From: Ophiocordyceps camponoti-saundersi (nom. inval.)
Taxonomy: Eukaryota > Ascomycota > Sordariomycetes > Hypocreales > Ophiocordycipitaceae
Assembly (NCBI GenBank): GCA_003339415.1
Contig: PDHQ01000018.1
Span: 278,813 to 342,812 of the forward strand
DNA: 64,000 nt
Direction of reading: 5' to 3'
Numbering within the stretch: the stretch's first letter is position 1; each line of letters starts with the position of its first letter. The translations under genes and the position numbers were made by a program. The notes beneath the pieces were generated by a model. The model did not search any database and was not told where the DNA came from. It saw nothing but the letters and a program-made list of their open reading frames with translations. Positions 54,326-64,000 of this stretch are shown piece after piece.

Positions 54326-55170
54326 GGCCGCAGCCAGTACGAACGAGGACGGCGTAGCTCCGGCGACGGTGCCACCCCTGGCCTCGAGCATTGACTGATT
54401 GGCACCTGTTTGTTTTGTTCACTGTCTCTCCTTTTCTTTGTCTTGTCCTTCTTACATGACAAGCCACACCTTGTTGTCCTTGACCGAACTTCTTTTGGGG
54501 TTGTTTCTTTTGCGAGTCTATTCCAAGCCTTTTTGACCGGGCTTGAGCCATAGCGTACGGAGAAGTGGGCAAAAGCGGCAGAGTGGAGTGTGACGAAGTG
54601 CTGTCTTCAAAGACGAGGACAGACGAAAGAGACGCGGCCTTTTGTCTGCCTCGGCGGTTCATCACATATATTATGTGGCGTATTGCTTTTTTTCTTTCTC
54701 CAGAGATGACGATAGAAAAAAAATGAATAAAATAAAAGAGTTTACTGATGAGGAGGATGTAGTTGATGATGACGTTGACTGGACGTCATCAATAAAGCGA
54801 GTGTGTGTCTGCTCAGGTGGTGATGAGCGTGAAGACCTACATATGTATGTATGTTGCAAGTAGGTAGGTAGGTATGAGGTAGGTAGGCATTGTGCACACG
54901 TGCTTCTACGGTTGCTATCGTTGACGATAGGTGAACACTACTTACTTCTAGTCGAAGGAAAGACAAAGACCATGAAAGTTGAATGCAACGACTTATGCAT
55001 GCATCCATCAATGCTAAGAGATGTGGGTGGTATCATGATACGTGTCATTCTCGTCGAGGCCTCGCTCGTATCATCATCGAACATTATTACAAAAGGCCAG
55101 TGGTAAAAGATGGTTATGCAGACGCTCCATGATCCCGATTCTCGGCTTCACTTCCATTATATCCATTATA
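54326..55170. other. Convergent intergenic region
   Basis: No gene is seen. TAGGTAGG repeats lie at 54859-54886. Both neighbouring 3' UTRs should lie here. Confidence 0.5.
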
Positions 55171-57177
55171 TCAGCTCTTGGGCTGGAAGAATGCGACCGG
55201 AACTCCCTGTCCGGGACAGCCGACTATGTCTGTCTTGTGATACTGGGCAGACCAGTCGCCTCGGTACTCGAGCCTCTCAAACTTCTGAAGCAGGCGGACA
55301 ACTGAGAAGACGAGAGATTGTTAAGGCGAGACAGAAACAGAAGGAAGGAGGGGGGTTTCGTCGGCCGACTCACGGACAAAGGCCATCTCGGTGAGGGCAA
55401 AGTTCTGACCGATGCAGATGCGCGGCCCGCCGTTGAAGGGCACGTACTGCCACGGCTTGGGCGTCCAGTCTTCCCACCTGTCGGGGCTGAAGATGGCTGG
55501 GTCGGCAAAGGTAGCTGAGATCGGGGGGTAGAGGTCGGGGCGGCGCTGCATGGCGAGGGTGCTGTAGATGATGATGTCGTCTTGGAGGGCGGCGATGTCG
55601 GGCTCGCCGGGTTGGCCTGGGAGGGTGGATGTTTCGACTAGTAGCTGTTGTGTGAGATGGGGAAGAGACCAGGAGAGGGGGGAGGTTGAGGTGAGGAGAA
55701 GAAGAAGGGGAAGAAGAAGGTATGAGAGACGAGACAAAGGCTTACCGCAGCTTCGAAGGTTGTAGGGAACAGCGGGCCATAGGCGTAGTGTCTCGTTGAT
55801 GGTGTGAGTTAGGTAGGTCAGATTCTTCAGGTCGTCGTACGAAGGCATGCGCCGATCACCGACGCGATCGAGGACGTGAAGACGAAGCTTGGACCAGACG
55901 TCCGGGCAACGGGCGAGCTCGTACAGGGTCCAGGAGAGGGTGGAGGCGGTGGTGTCGCGGCCGGCGAGCAGGACGGCCATGATCTGGTCGCGGATGACTT
56001 TGGGGTCGCGGGAGAGCAGGGCGATGTTGTGCAGGAAGGTGAAGTCGCGGTCTGACTTGGAGAGGTGGGTGAGCTGGTCCGGGCTGAGGTTGAGGGTGGA
56101 TTGGATGAAGGGGTCCATGAAGCGTTCGAGGATGCGGATGTTGTTTTTGTAGCGTCCTTGGGGGATGAACCAGCGGAAGGCACTGGAGGGGGTTAGAAGG
56201 GATATTTAGCTGGTGAATGCGGTGGGATGGTGAAGATGAGTGGTGTGTATCGTGTGTGGGTGTGTGTATGATGTATGATGGGGGTAGAGGAGGTTATCTT
56301 GTGGGATTCAGGGGTAGTTGTGATGACAACATGCGATTGTAAGAAGGATAACTCTGGTGTGTAAGTCCAGAGAGAGAACGGAGAAGAAGAACTCACTGGA
56401 GAATGGTTAGGATCATCTGCTTCCGCTGCACTTCTGTAAAGGCCCGAGTAAACTCCCCGTCCGGATTATCGAGAGCACCAACACCATGACCGAGCAAAAA
56501 GTCAGTGGTGACATCAAGCGTCATACGATAGAACAGATCGCAAACGTCGACGTCGCACCCATCAGGCGGAAGCTTCTCGACAAGACGGCCGGTCCAGCGG
56601 TCGAAGATGTCGAGGTCACGGACGCGCTCGCGGGTGAACATGGGACGCAAGAGGGCGCGGTTACGCTGCCACAGCGGCCCGTCGGTGGTGAAGATGCTGT
56701 CGCCTAGGAAGGGGCTCCACGAGTCGTGGAAGAGCTGTCCCTTTCCGAAGGAGGCGAACTTGCTAGTTAGCACCGTCTTGATGTGCTCCGGGTCGCGGGT
56801 TAGGATTATGCGTCGCGTCGCGAACGGGAGCTCAACTACGTGACAGCTGGAGGAGAAGCGGGTGAAGAGGCTGTCGTAGAAGGCGATGAGTTGGTTGGTG
56901 GATTGCATGTAAGCTCCCTCCCAGAAGAAGAAGATGGCTATATATATTTTTTTCTTTGGTAAGTACCTGTATGAAAGAGTATGATGTAGTGTGTTTGAGA
57001 GGAGATGAGGAAAAGAATACCTTTGAATGGGTTGTTGGCTAAAGAAGGGCCTTTGACGCCCGGGTTGCTTCGGAGCCGGTACTCCATCCGGAGCCGGAAC
57101 AGGACCCAGGCGATTACTATAGCACAAGGCAGAGCCAGAAGAAGCCTTAGCAGGCTCGAAACCAGCTGTTCAAGCAT
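55171..57177 (-). CDS. Cytochrome P450 monooxygenase, CYP52-like
   Basis: Five minus-strand exons (57021-57177, 56397-56937, 55746-56182, 55374-55637, 55171-55301) give 509 residues. An N-terminal membrane anchor (L-L-R-L-L-L-A-L-P-C-A-I-V-I-A-W-V-L-F) suggests the ER. The C-helix is W-Q-R-N-R-A-L-L-R-P-M-F, the I-helix A-G-R-D-T-T-A-S-T, the K-helix E-T-L-R, the meander S-P-D-R-W-E-D-W, and the heme loop F-N-G-G-P-R-I-C-I-G-Q-N-F-A with the Cys ligand. The sequence is nearest the CYP52/CYP539-type fungal P450s that hydroxylate alkanes or fatty acids at the omega end; the substrate is inferred only. Intron 2 (214 nt) is the longest of the four. The intron 1 acceptor is the least certain junction. 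Confidence 0.9.
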
Positions 57178-58752
57178 GTTGAAGGTGCCACTGGCGCAAG
57201 AGATGGGGTGATTAGAAGAAGCTGTTGAGAAGAGGATAGCGAAGGAGGAGGAGGAATAAAGCAAGACGAGTAAAAAGGGACGGGCAACAATGTCAGAGAA
57301 AAAGCACGGAGATGAAGAAAAACTGGTAGAGTCTCTGATTGATTATTTCAGAAGCGGATGTGTTCCGGCTTAACGCAGGACGTCGTAAAGGACTGATATA
57401 TGATGAGAGCAGTATATGAGTATGTCGATTACCATGACAGGATCAATGGGCATCTGCAGCGGCTTATAGTACCGACAGCTCGCAACGTGGTAAGTGACGG
57501 TCTGAAGAAACGAAGATGACTTCTTATATCCCCCTTTTTTTTGTTCTCTCCCCTCTCCAACCGTTTTTTTTTCCCACATGCTTTTCTCGCCCACGTCATT
57601 GCATTATTTCGTCTTGTAGTTTTTGTAATCCCTTTACGACGAGGCTTAACTGTCTTGGGAGACGACATTGATGGGATGGGATGCGTATTGCTGCGGGTGA
57701 TGCAACGTCCAAGGAACCTGGTGGTCAGCTGCGTCGTAGACTGGCGAGGGGAGGGGGAAGGATGGGAGGGAGCGGGAGCTATTGGGAAGCCGTACTTGGA
57801 TGCGGTTTGCGGATGTTGCCATGTGCCCGGGGGGGGAGGGAAGGGACGGGACCGGATTGGCTGTTTTGTCCGGGAGAGCGGGCGAACAAGCCGCTCCGGT
57901 TATTTGTATTGTCGCAGTGAGGAGGATTTAGGGGGGGGGATGGTTGAAATGCACATATATGACGTGTATACTACACACGCTCAATCATCTACCTTATATA
58001 ACTGCATCTTTACGATGATCAAGGACCTTGTTTCTGTTACATATCCATATCGTCTGTCTGACTGCCGGAGTGGGCCGGCCGTGGCGGGGACCCTCAAAGC
58101 CCCGATGCCATGGGTTGGGGAGCGCGACGGCCGACTACTTACCAAGAAGAACTCTTCAGACGGAGTCTTGTCGATTCTATTGTCCTATCATGGAATCAGA
58201 AAGGGGAGCAGAGGTCGGCTTGGTGGTACAGATTACACAGATTCATGCTATGTGTACATATGTATATACGGAAATCATGGACGGGAACCCCCCCCTGGTA
58301 GAGGTGACGATTGTGGACGGGACACAGGAGAGATGCTAGCATGTGATGGCTGGGACGGCGACTTCGAGATGCCCCTCCAACGCCGTTTCCCAACCTGTTG
58401 AGACGACCAGGGAGGCGTCTATTCGTCGCATGCGCTGCAGCCTGCGTCGAATCATCATGTGAACAACAAACCCCCAACTCCCTCTTCCGGACTCTGCTGT
58501 CGACGCAACACCAAGTCGAGAAGGGGGGTTTTCGTCTATCGGGTCTCATGCAGGTGTAGAAGAGTAGGGATGGATGGATGCAGGGACTGCGGATGGGGAA
58601 GGGTGAGAAACTGAGAATATCCCCTTTTTGGCCTGTTGCAGCTGGTGGTTGGATGGTGTTGGTGATGGATTCGATCTCATCAGCTTTGCATGTGAAGGGC
58701 GGTGATGTGCGTGTGACTTACATGATATTAAATAAGACTCCAATTGTCAGTT
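57178..58752. other. Intergenic region upstream of the P450 gene
   Basis: The long plus-strand ORF at 57541-58401 (286 codons) has no domain and a composition typical of non-coding sequence, so it is not called. No other feature is seen before the tRNA. Confidence 0.5.
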
Positions 58753-58824
58753 GGTCTAGTGGCGCAATGGCCGCGCGTTGCTTTCCGGTGGCAAAGGTTC
58801 CAGGTTCGAGTCCTGGCTAGATCG
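58753..58824 (+). tRNA. tRNA-Arg (anticodon CCG)
   Basis: The 72-nt sequence folds as a full cloverleaf. The acceptor stem is GGTCTAG with CTAGATC (one G-U pair). The D stem is GCGC/GCGC with loop AATGGCC. The anticodon stem is TTGCT/GGCAA around the loop TTCCGGT, which puts CCG at positions 34-36. The variable loop is AGGTT, and the T arm is CCAGG-TTCGAGT-CCTGG. The discriminator base is G. There is no intron. A seven-T run at 58832-58838 is a good RNA polymerase III terminator. It would read the CGG codon. Confidence 0.93.
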
Positions 58825-58831
58825 AAGATGA

Positions 58832-58838
58832 TTTTTTT
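58832..58838 (+). terminator. RNA polymerase III terminator of tRNA-Arg
   Basis: A run of seven T starts 8 nt after the tRNA 3' end, the standard pol III stop signal. Confidence 0.8.
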
Positions 58839-59241
58839 GCCCGTCATATCTTCTTTCTCTATCTTTCGGTCCTTCTTTCATACTGTTTCTCCGGCCTTCT
58901 TTCTTCCTACTATCATTTCTTATAATCGTGACAAGATTCTTCTTTCCTGTATTAAGCGTAAAGCTGCCTTTTACTATATTATATTAGATCTGACCTCGCT
59001 TCTAAGGGCCGATAAACGGACGGACGAACGAAAAAGGATTCAGCTGTTTCTTAGTGGCTAATGGCCCGTCCCGAAAGTTGATCCGGATCTTAAACGTGTG
59101 CGTAGTGCAGTCTAGATGACGCGAGATGTCGATACGAATACGAGACGACGTCATCGACTCCAGCTGTTGCCTGTGTGTTTTCTCTTTCTTCTCCTTGCCT
59201 TGGCCAAGGAAGGGATCGCGATGGAACTGTCTATCGTAAGG

Positions 59242-59275
<34 letters not shown>
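59242..59275 (+). repeat. (CT)n microsatellite
   Basis: A pure CT tract of about 33 nt lies in gene-free sequence and continues into CTTT-type sequence. Confidence 0.8.
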
Positions 59276-59280
<5 letters not shown>

Positions 59281-60342
59281 CTCTTTCCTTCTTTCTATAT
59301 TATGAAAAGTCTCTCTCTCTTCTTAGCTCAGACCAAGGTTTTTAATCTAGTTTTAGATCTACTCACTTACTTTACATACGTGCAACGGACAGACTCTACG
59401 GATTATTTATCCGTAGGTTTCTCAGCTTTATTATTATGCTTAATCCCTAATACATACATGCATAGTCAGTCATGTATCATTCCTTGCTTCTTTTCACCGA
59501 TCTAGTGAGTAGCAAAGGGTGCTGCCGAGTCGTGATAATTACATACATACGTACGTACGTACTGTAGGTCGACCGTCCGAGCTGGATAGCGCCACGTCTT
59601 GGCTAGATGACGAGATGGATAACGTGCTGCTACTACGGATACTACTGATGCTGCTCTCTTACTTGCCGTATCGCTTGCATTTCGCTGAATAATTAACCGG
59701 CGACTGAGTAGAAAAGGGGGGAGAGTCATCTCCCCTATTTGTGTCTCGGGCTATAGCTTCATGTCTCGAACTGTCTTACATACATACAAGCAACCTGTGT
59801 TTATAACCGATTATTAAACAAACGACGCCCCTCTCTCTCTCTCTGGATAAACAGATCGCCCACCAGGTGATGATTACATATATTCCTTGCTTCTTCCACA
59901 CCCCCATTTCTTCTAGCTCCATCGTAGCCCAGCATCCATCCATCCGGCGAGACACGAACAGCAAAACCGAGCTCTAGCACGAACAAGGGTCCCGTCCGGT
60001 GGTAAAAAAAAAAAGTAGCCGTCATCGGTTTTATTAATCGAGAGGGAAGACTGTGCATTTGTCATCTCGTCGACTGGCTTTGGTCTTTTTTTTTCCCCCC
60101 TCCTGGATTCCAGTCTCACCGCTTTTGGTAATCGGTCTGTTATATACCGGGTATGTGTGTTATGAAGTGGTAGATAAGATGTGGAGGATGAGACGCGTAG
60201 AGACAGCTGGCGGAGACAACAGGCAGAAAGCAAAGGAGAAGTGAAAATTCGCCTCTTTCTTGCTTGTCGAATCTCATATCGCCTCAATCTCTCCTTGTCG
60301 AGCCTGAAAAAAAGAGCGGAGGAGTGAAGGAGAAAAAAAAGG

Positions 60343-62182
60343 ATGTCGGATTCTCCATTGGCGGAGCCGAGTCCGGAGCCGGAGCCGAAGCCGGAGTTCA
60401 ATACGGCTCCCCCTTCGTCTTCGTCTCCTCCTCCTCCTCCTCCTCCTCCTACGCCTCAATGGGCCTCACAATCGCTAACGCCAGCGCGGGAAGCGCTCCT
60501 CGTCTTCACGACCTGCATGGCCCAATTCTGCACCCGTAAGTTTGTTTCTCCCCCCTTGATTCCCCCGTGTCTCGTCTCAACTAAGACAACGTCCCCCTTC
60601 CCTCCCTACAGAAGCAGCCTTCTTCGCCACCCTCGTCCTGCTACAACCCATCGGTGACTCGCTCGGTGTCCAGAGCCGGCCCCGGCTCGCCTGGCTGGTA
60701 GCCGGGTACTCGCTCGCGGCCGGGACGCTCATCATCTTCTGCGGCCGATTGGGCGACGTCTACGGCCACGGCCGGATGCTCGTCGTCGGCTATGGCTGGT
60801 TCGCTCTCTGGTCGTGCATCACCGGCCTGTCCGTCTACTCCGGCTTTCACCTTGCCGTCTTCGCGCGCGTGATGCAGGGCGTCGGCCCGGCTGTTTGCCT
60901 GCCTAACGCCTTGGCCGTTCTCGGCACCGCTTATCCGCCGGGTCATCGCAAGGCCATGGTCTTCGCCCTGTTCGGCGCCGTTGCTCCTGTCGGGGCCATC
61001 ATCGGCGGCGCTTTCGCCTCGTTGCTTGCTTTGGCTTGGTGGCCTTGGGCTATGTGGACTTTGGCTTTGTGGCTGCTCGTCTTGGCTGGTCTTGCTGCTG
61101 TTGTTGTGCCTCGCGATGACTTCAACGACGAAGATGATGACGATGACGACGACGATAATAAAAAGACAGTTCAGTCACCGCTCCGTCGTTTCAAGGCTGT
61201 CGTCGACGCCCTCGACCTCTCCGGCGCCGTCATCGGCATCTCAGCCCTGGTTCTCTTCAACTTCGCCTGGACTCAGGCCCCCGTCGACGGTTGGGGGAAG
61301 CCCTCAGTGCTAGTCCCGCTCGTCGCCGGCATCGCACTCTTCGCTCTCTTCCTCTACATCGAGATGAAAATCAGTCCCGCGCCTCTGCTACCGCTCGACG
61401 TCATCAGCGCCGACGTCGGCTTCGTCCTGGCCGCCGTCGTCTGCGGCTGGGCCAGCTTCGGCGTCTGGACCCTGTATCTGATCCAGACGCTGCAGGATGC
61501 TCGGCGGCTGTCGCCTTTACTTCTGACGGCTTATCTCAGCCCCGTGGCCGTTGCCGGTGCCGCCGCCGCCGTCGTCACCGGCTTGATGCTCGGGCCGTTG
61601 CGCTTCGGCCCGCCCACGGTGATGACGATAGCCCTGTCGGCCTTCACCGTCGGTTCTCTCCTGACGGCCCTGGCGCCGGTCCATCAGACGTACTGGGCGC
61701 AAATCTTCGTCGCCGTCATCATCATGCCGCTGGGCATGGACTGCTCCTTTCCGGCTGCTACGCTGATTTTGTCCAACGCGGTGCCGAGACGGCATCAGGG
61801 CATGGGAGCGAGTCTTGTCAGCACCGTCGTCAACTACGGCATTGCCATTGGTGTTGGTCTGGCCGGCACCGTGGAGATGCACGTCCAGGGCGACCCGGAT
61901 ACGGCCGAGGGTAGGTTACAGGGTTATCGGGGCGCGCTGTTCGTCGGTCTTGGAGTCGCTGCTTTGGGTCTTGCTGTCTGTTTGGTGTTTATTCTTAGGG
62001 ACCGTCTTTTGCGCGGACACGAGGCAGAAGAGGCTCGTTCTTCTGAAAAGGGAGTCATCGTCCCGCGGAGCATCGAAGAAGGGGGGGTCGTAGCAGTAGA
62101 GGAGGAGAAAGGAGAGAAGGGGAAGAAGATGGATGCTTCTGGCACATTCGTCTCTATGCCGGACAAGACTCTGGTGAAGTGA
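60343..62182 (+). CDS. MFS drug exporter, DHA2-type 14-TM
   Basis: Exons 60343-60535 and 60612-62182, joined over a 76-nt intron (GTAAGT...CTACAG), give 587 residues. A Pro/Ser-rich cytosolic N-terminus (1-45) precedes about 14 hydrophobic spans. The loop after TM2, F-C-G-R-L-G-D-V-Y-G-H-G-R, is the MFS motif A; V-F-A-R-V-M-Q-G-V-G-P-A is the TM4 region of DHA2 proteins; and A-V-A-P-V-G-A-I-I-G-G-A resembles the antiporter motif C. A central acidic loop (run of Asp) separates TM6 and TM7. DHA2 proteins export drugs, toxins or metabolites by proton antiport at the plasma membrane. No biosynthetic cluster is adjacent, so the substrate is open. Confidence 0.9.
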
Positions 62183-62986
62183 AGCCATCCGTCACATGTG
62201 ATGATAGACTTGGATTAGAATCAGAGAGTCAGTCTGAGTTACAGCAGCGCCTGAAAGATAGGCAAGCCGTGCCGTATATTCCGAACATTCCCGCTGCGAT
62301 GCTGCGTCCGTTCTGCTCTTGGACTTACAGCGTGTCAAGGAAATGCCCTGTGTGAATAAATATGTGTGAATATATGTATGTCGACGTCTCTCTGATGAAG
62401 CTACTGCAACGGGACCTATGATCATATAAACAAGTCGAGATGCATGCATCAACCTTGCATATGTATGTACGAAGCACAGTCCGATGCAAGGCCATCGTCA
62501 CATGCATCTGCCCGTTCCTGGCCGACGATCCGTGTGAAGGAGGGCAACGGGATGAAATGAATGGCCATCCACGGTTGCAATCATCCAATCGGAATTATGC
62601 ATTCGTTTCTTGTTGATGAGAGAGAGAGAGAGTTCCGAGTGTGACATATGCCGACGTTGTCTGGCGATGGCGACTGCGATGATGGTGATGGATGCAAGTG
62701 AAGGCAGGCGGCTGGCAATCATCACGATCGTCTCAGCCACTGTTACATGGGGCTTGGCAGCCTCGGCTCTGTTGTTTGCCTCGTCTACGTGTCTGATTTT
62801 CCTGACTTCATCTTCTCGTATAAAGGATGGCAGTCTGTCCGTCCACCTCGTCCTCTTTCTCTCTCCCAGCATCTCCCAGCACCTCTTCACATATATACAA
62901 CGCAGCTGCTCTTCTTCTTCTCTCCATCTCCTCGACCACCTCTCTACATCATACTGCTCAAGCAAGACGTCTAATTCTCGCCCATC
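62183..62986. other. Intergenic, HsbA promoter
   Basis: No gene is seen. The region has GTATGT repeats near 62370 and 62463 and a short GA run at 62619-62631. Confidence 0.5.
62892..62897 (+). promoter_or_regulatory. TATA-like box of the HsbA-like gene
   Basis: TATATA lies about 95 nt before the ATG at 62987, followed by a CT-rich leader. Placement is by motif and spacing. Confidence 0.5.
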
Positions 62987-63523
62987 ATGAAGTTCTCTCC
63001 TCAACTCCTCATGGCCGTCTTGGCCACGACCGTCTCGGCCACGCCTCTGATCTTCCAGCGCGACTACAACTCGATCAGCGTCGTCGTGACAAACGTTCAG
63101 AGCAAGATCGACGTCGTCGACGTGGCCATCAACAAGGATGACTCCCAAGGCGTCATCTCCTCCGGCCAGGTGCTCATCTCGACCATCCAGAGCGGCACCG
63201 TCGAGGTCAAGAAGTCAGACGAGCTGTCCCTGGCCGATGCCGCCAAGCTGCTCGGACCGGTCGGCGAGCTCAAGAAACACGGACAGACGTTTCACGACGA
63301 CTTGGTTGCCAAGCTCAAGAGGATCGAAGAGCTCAAGATGTGTGACAAGGCACGCGAGCTGCTGGGACAGTTCCAGTCCTCTGCCCGCGAACTCATCGAC
63401 GCCATGCTCTCCAAGTGTCCCGAGGCTTCCCGCCAGATCGCGGCTGGACAGGCAAAGGAGATTACTGATCTGATCGACGATGTCGTCAATAAGTTTGGCC
63501 AGGGCAAGTGTAACAATGCCTGA
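62987..63523 (+). CDS. Hydrophobic surface-binding protein A (HsbA) family
   Basis: The 178-residue single-exon product has a signal peptide (M-K-F-S-P-Q-L-L-M-A-V-L-A-T-T-V-S-A) followed by T-P-L-I-F-Q-R-D. The mature part is an all-helical HsbA/galactomannoprotein domain (PF12296 type): I-S-V-V-V-T-N-V-Q-S-K-I-D-V-V-D near the N-terminus, D-A-A-K-L-L-G-P-V-G in the middle, and C-D-K-A...C-P-E-A-S-R-Q-I-A-A-G-Q-A-K-E-I near the end. In Aspergillus oryzae HsbA binds hydrophobic surfaces and recruits cutinase. Relatives are wall proteins, and several are antigens in pathogens. Here it could help attachment to or digestion of a waxy host or plant surface (inference). Confidence 0.88.
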   Translation: MKFSPQLLMAVLATTVSATPLIFQRDYNSISVVVTNVQSKIDVVDVAINKDDSQGVISSGQVLISTIQSGTVEVKKSDELSLADAAKLLGPVGELKKHGQTFHDDLVAKLKRIEELKMCDKARELLGQFQSSARELIDAMLSKCPEASRQIAAGQAKEITDLIDDVVNKFGQGKCNNA

Positions 63524-64000
63524 TGGTGTGGCGAGCATTGGAAAGTTGTGTACATATGTTTGTATATAGCCAAGGCAATGTTCCGATAGCCATTCATATG
63601 TGTGTACATACATACACTACATACATACGTAGTTGCTTTTATCATAAAGGTTGATGTTACACTCCGTTATCGTCAACATGTCTGTCCTTGTCCGGGTTGT
63701 AGGAGCAATCTGTTTGTCTCGATATCGATGCCGTAACTCCATAGTAGATACAAATGGCTAAATACAGATCCGTACATACAAACGGTCTCCATCTGCACAC
63801 ACATACATATATACATACATACATTAGGTAGTCTGCTTGAGCTCTGTATAAACTTGACACATGACTCGTTCCTGAGTATTCATATTTGCCACGGCACCTA
63901 TTCCTATTAGACACGACACTCCTAGATTTAGCGGTACGTACCGAATTACTAAGGCATTTTCCGACCTACCCCACCACGTAACGTGATAGCGGTACAAGGC
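63524..64000. other. 3' flank with TACATACA microsatellites
   Basis: No gene is visible to the window edge. GTACATA/CATACATA tracts lie at 63604-63630 and 63776-63822, on an AT-rich background. Confidence 0.55.

Larger units (their letters stand above)
58825..60342. other. Gene-poor AT-richer region with microsatellites
   Basis: No ORF is supported over 1.5 kb. A (CT)n tract is at 59242-59275, a TACATACATACGTACGTACGTACT tract at about 59541-59563 and a CT run near 59830. Confidence 0.55.

Noticed and set aside
57541..58401. Plus-strand ORF of 286 codons in a gene-poor region
   Set aside because: No domain, signal peptide or splice signals; composition looks like random GC-rich spacer.
1..64000. 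CRISPR array, bacterial-type operon, secondary-metabolite core gene or intact transposon
   Set aside because: I looked on both strands and saw no regularly spaced direct repeats with spacers, no PKS/NRPS/terpene synthase, and no transposase, integrase or reverse transcriptase motifs.

Overview
The window is nuclear DNA from a filamentous ascomycete, probably a Sordariomycete and, as an inference, perhaps a hypocrealean insect or nematode associate. The evidence is short spliceosomal introns (about 50-110 nt, GTRNGT donors, CTRAC/GCTAAC branch sites), A-rich sequence before start codons, and clear fungal orthologues: DRE2, RPB12, GPN1, BUD7/CHS6, HIR3, RRP3, SSF1, BRF1 and SEC11. An enterotoxin-A-like ADP-ribosyltransferase, a GLEYA adhesin, an HsbA protein and a DUF6594 protein fit that lifestyle. 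No bacterial operon, CRISPR array or intact transposon was seen.

Layout. 1-5.3 kb: the 3' end of an ankyrin protein, a secreted hexapeptide-repeat GLEYA protein and a GMC oxidoreductase. 5.3-7.2 kb: gene-free, with an assembly gap next to a poly-C run. 7.2-12 kb: cupin protein, DRE2, RPB12 and GPN1. 12.4-14.4 kb: a secreted Cys-rich repeat protein with two in-frame TGA codons. 16-18.5 kb: BUD7/CHS6 exomer subunit. 19.8-20.7 kb: DUF6594 membrane protein. 22.3-28.6 kb: HIR3. 28.9-35.7 kb: RRP3 and SSF1 (divergent), the ADP-ribosyltransferase-like protein and BRF1. 37-41.7 kb: GDSL esterase and two unrecognised secreted proteins around a second poly-C gap. 42.8-50.6 kb: BTB protein, polytopic membrane protein, CsbD-like protein, SEC11 and a kinesin. 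52.5-57.2 kb: an acidic nuclear-type protein and a cytochrome P450. 58.7 kb: tRNA-Arg(CCG). 60.3-63.5 kb: 14-TM MFS exporter and HsbA.

Two gene classes are interleaved. Conserved housekeeping genes cover transcription (RPB12, BRF1, HIR3, GPN1), ribosome assembly (RRP3, SSF1), Fe-S assembly (DRE2), secretion (SEC11, BUD7) and motility (kinesin). About seven secreted proteins and several accessory enzymes (P450, GMC, cupin, MFS) sit singly between them rather than in a cluster. Exon models were rebuilt by hand from splice signals and reading-frame continuity; they have no transcript support.

The items most worth a second look are: the Cys-rich repeat gene whose two TGA codons fall at or near conserved Trp positions; the ADP-ribosyltransferase-like protein lacking its E-x-E glutamates; a presequence-like in-frame N-terminal extension of DRE2; two GC-AG introns, one directly after the HIR3 start codon; and the poly-C gaps with a probable false duplication.
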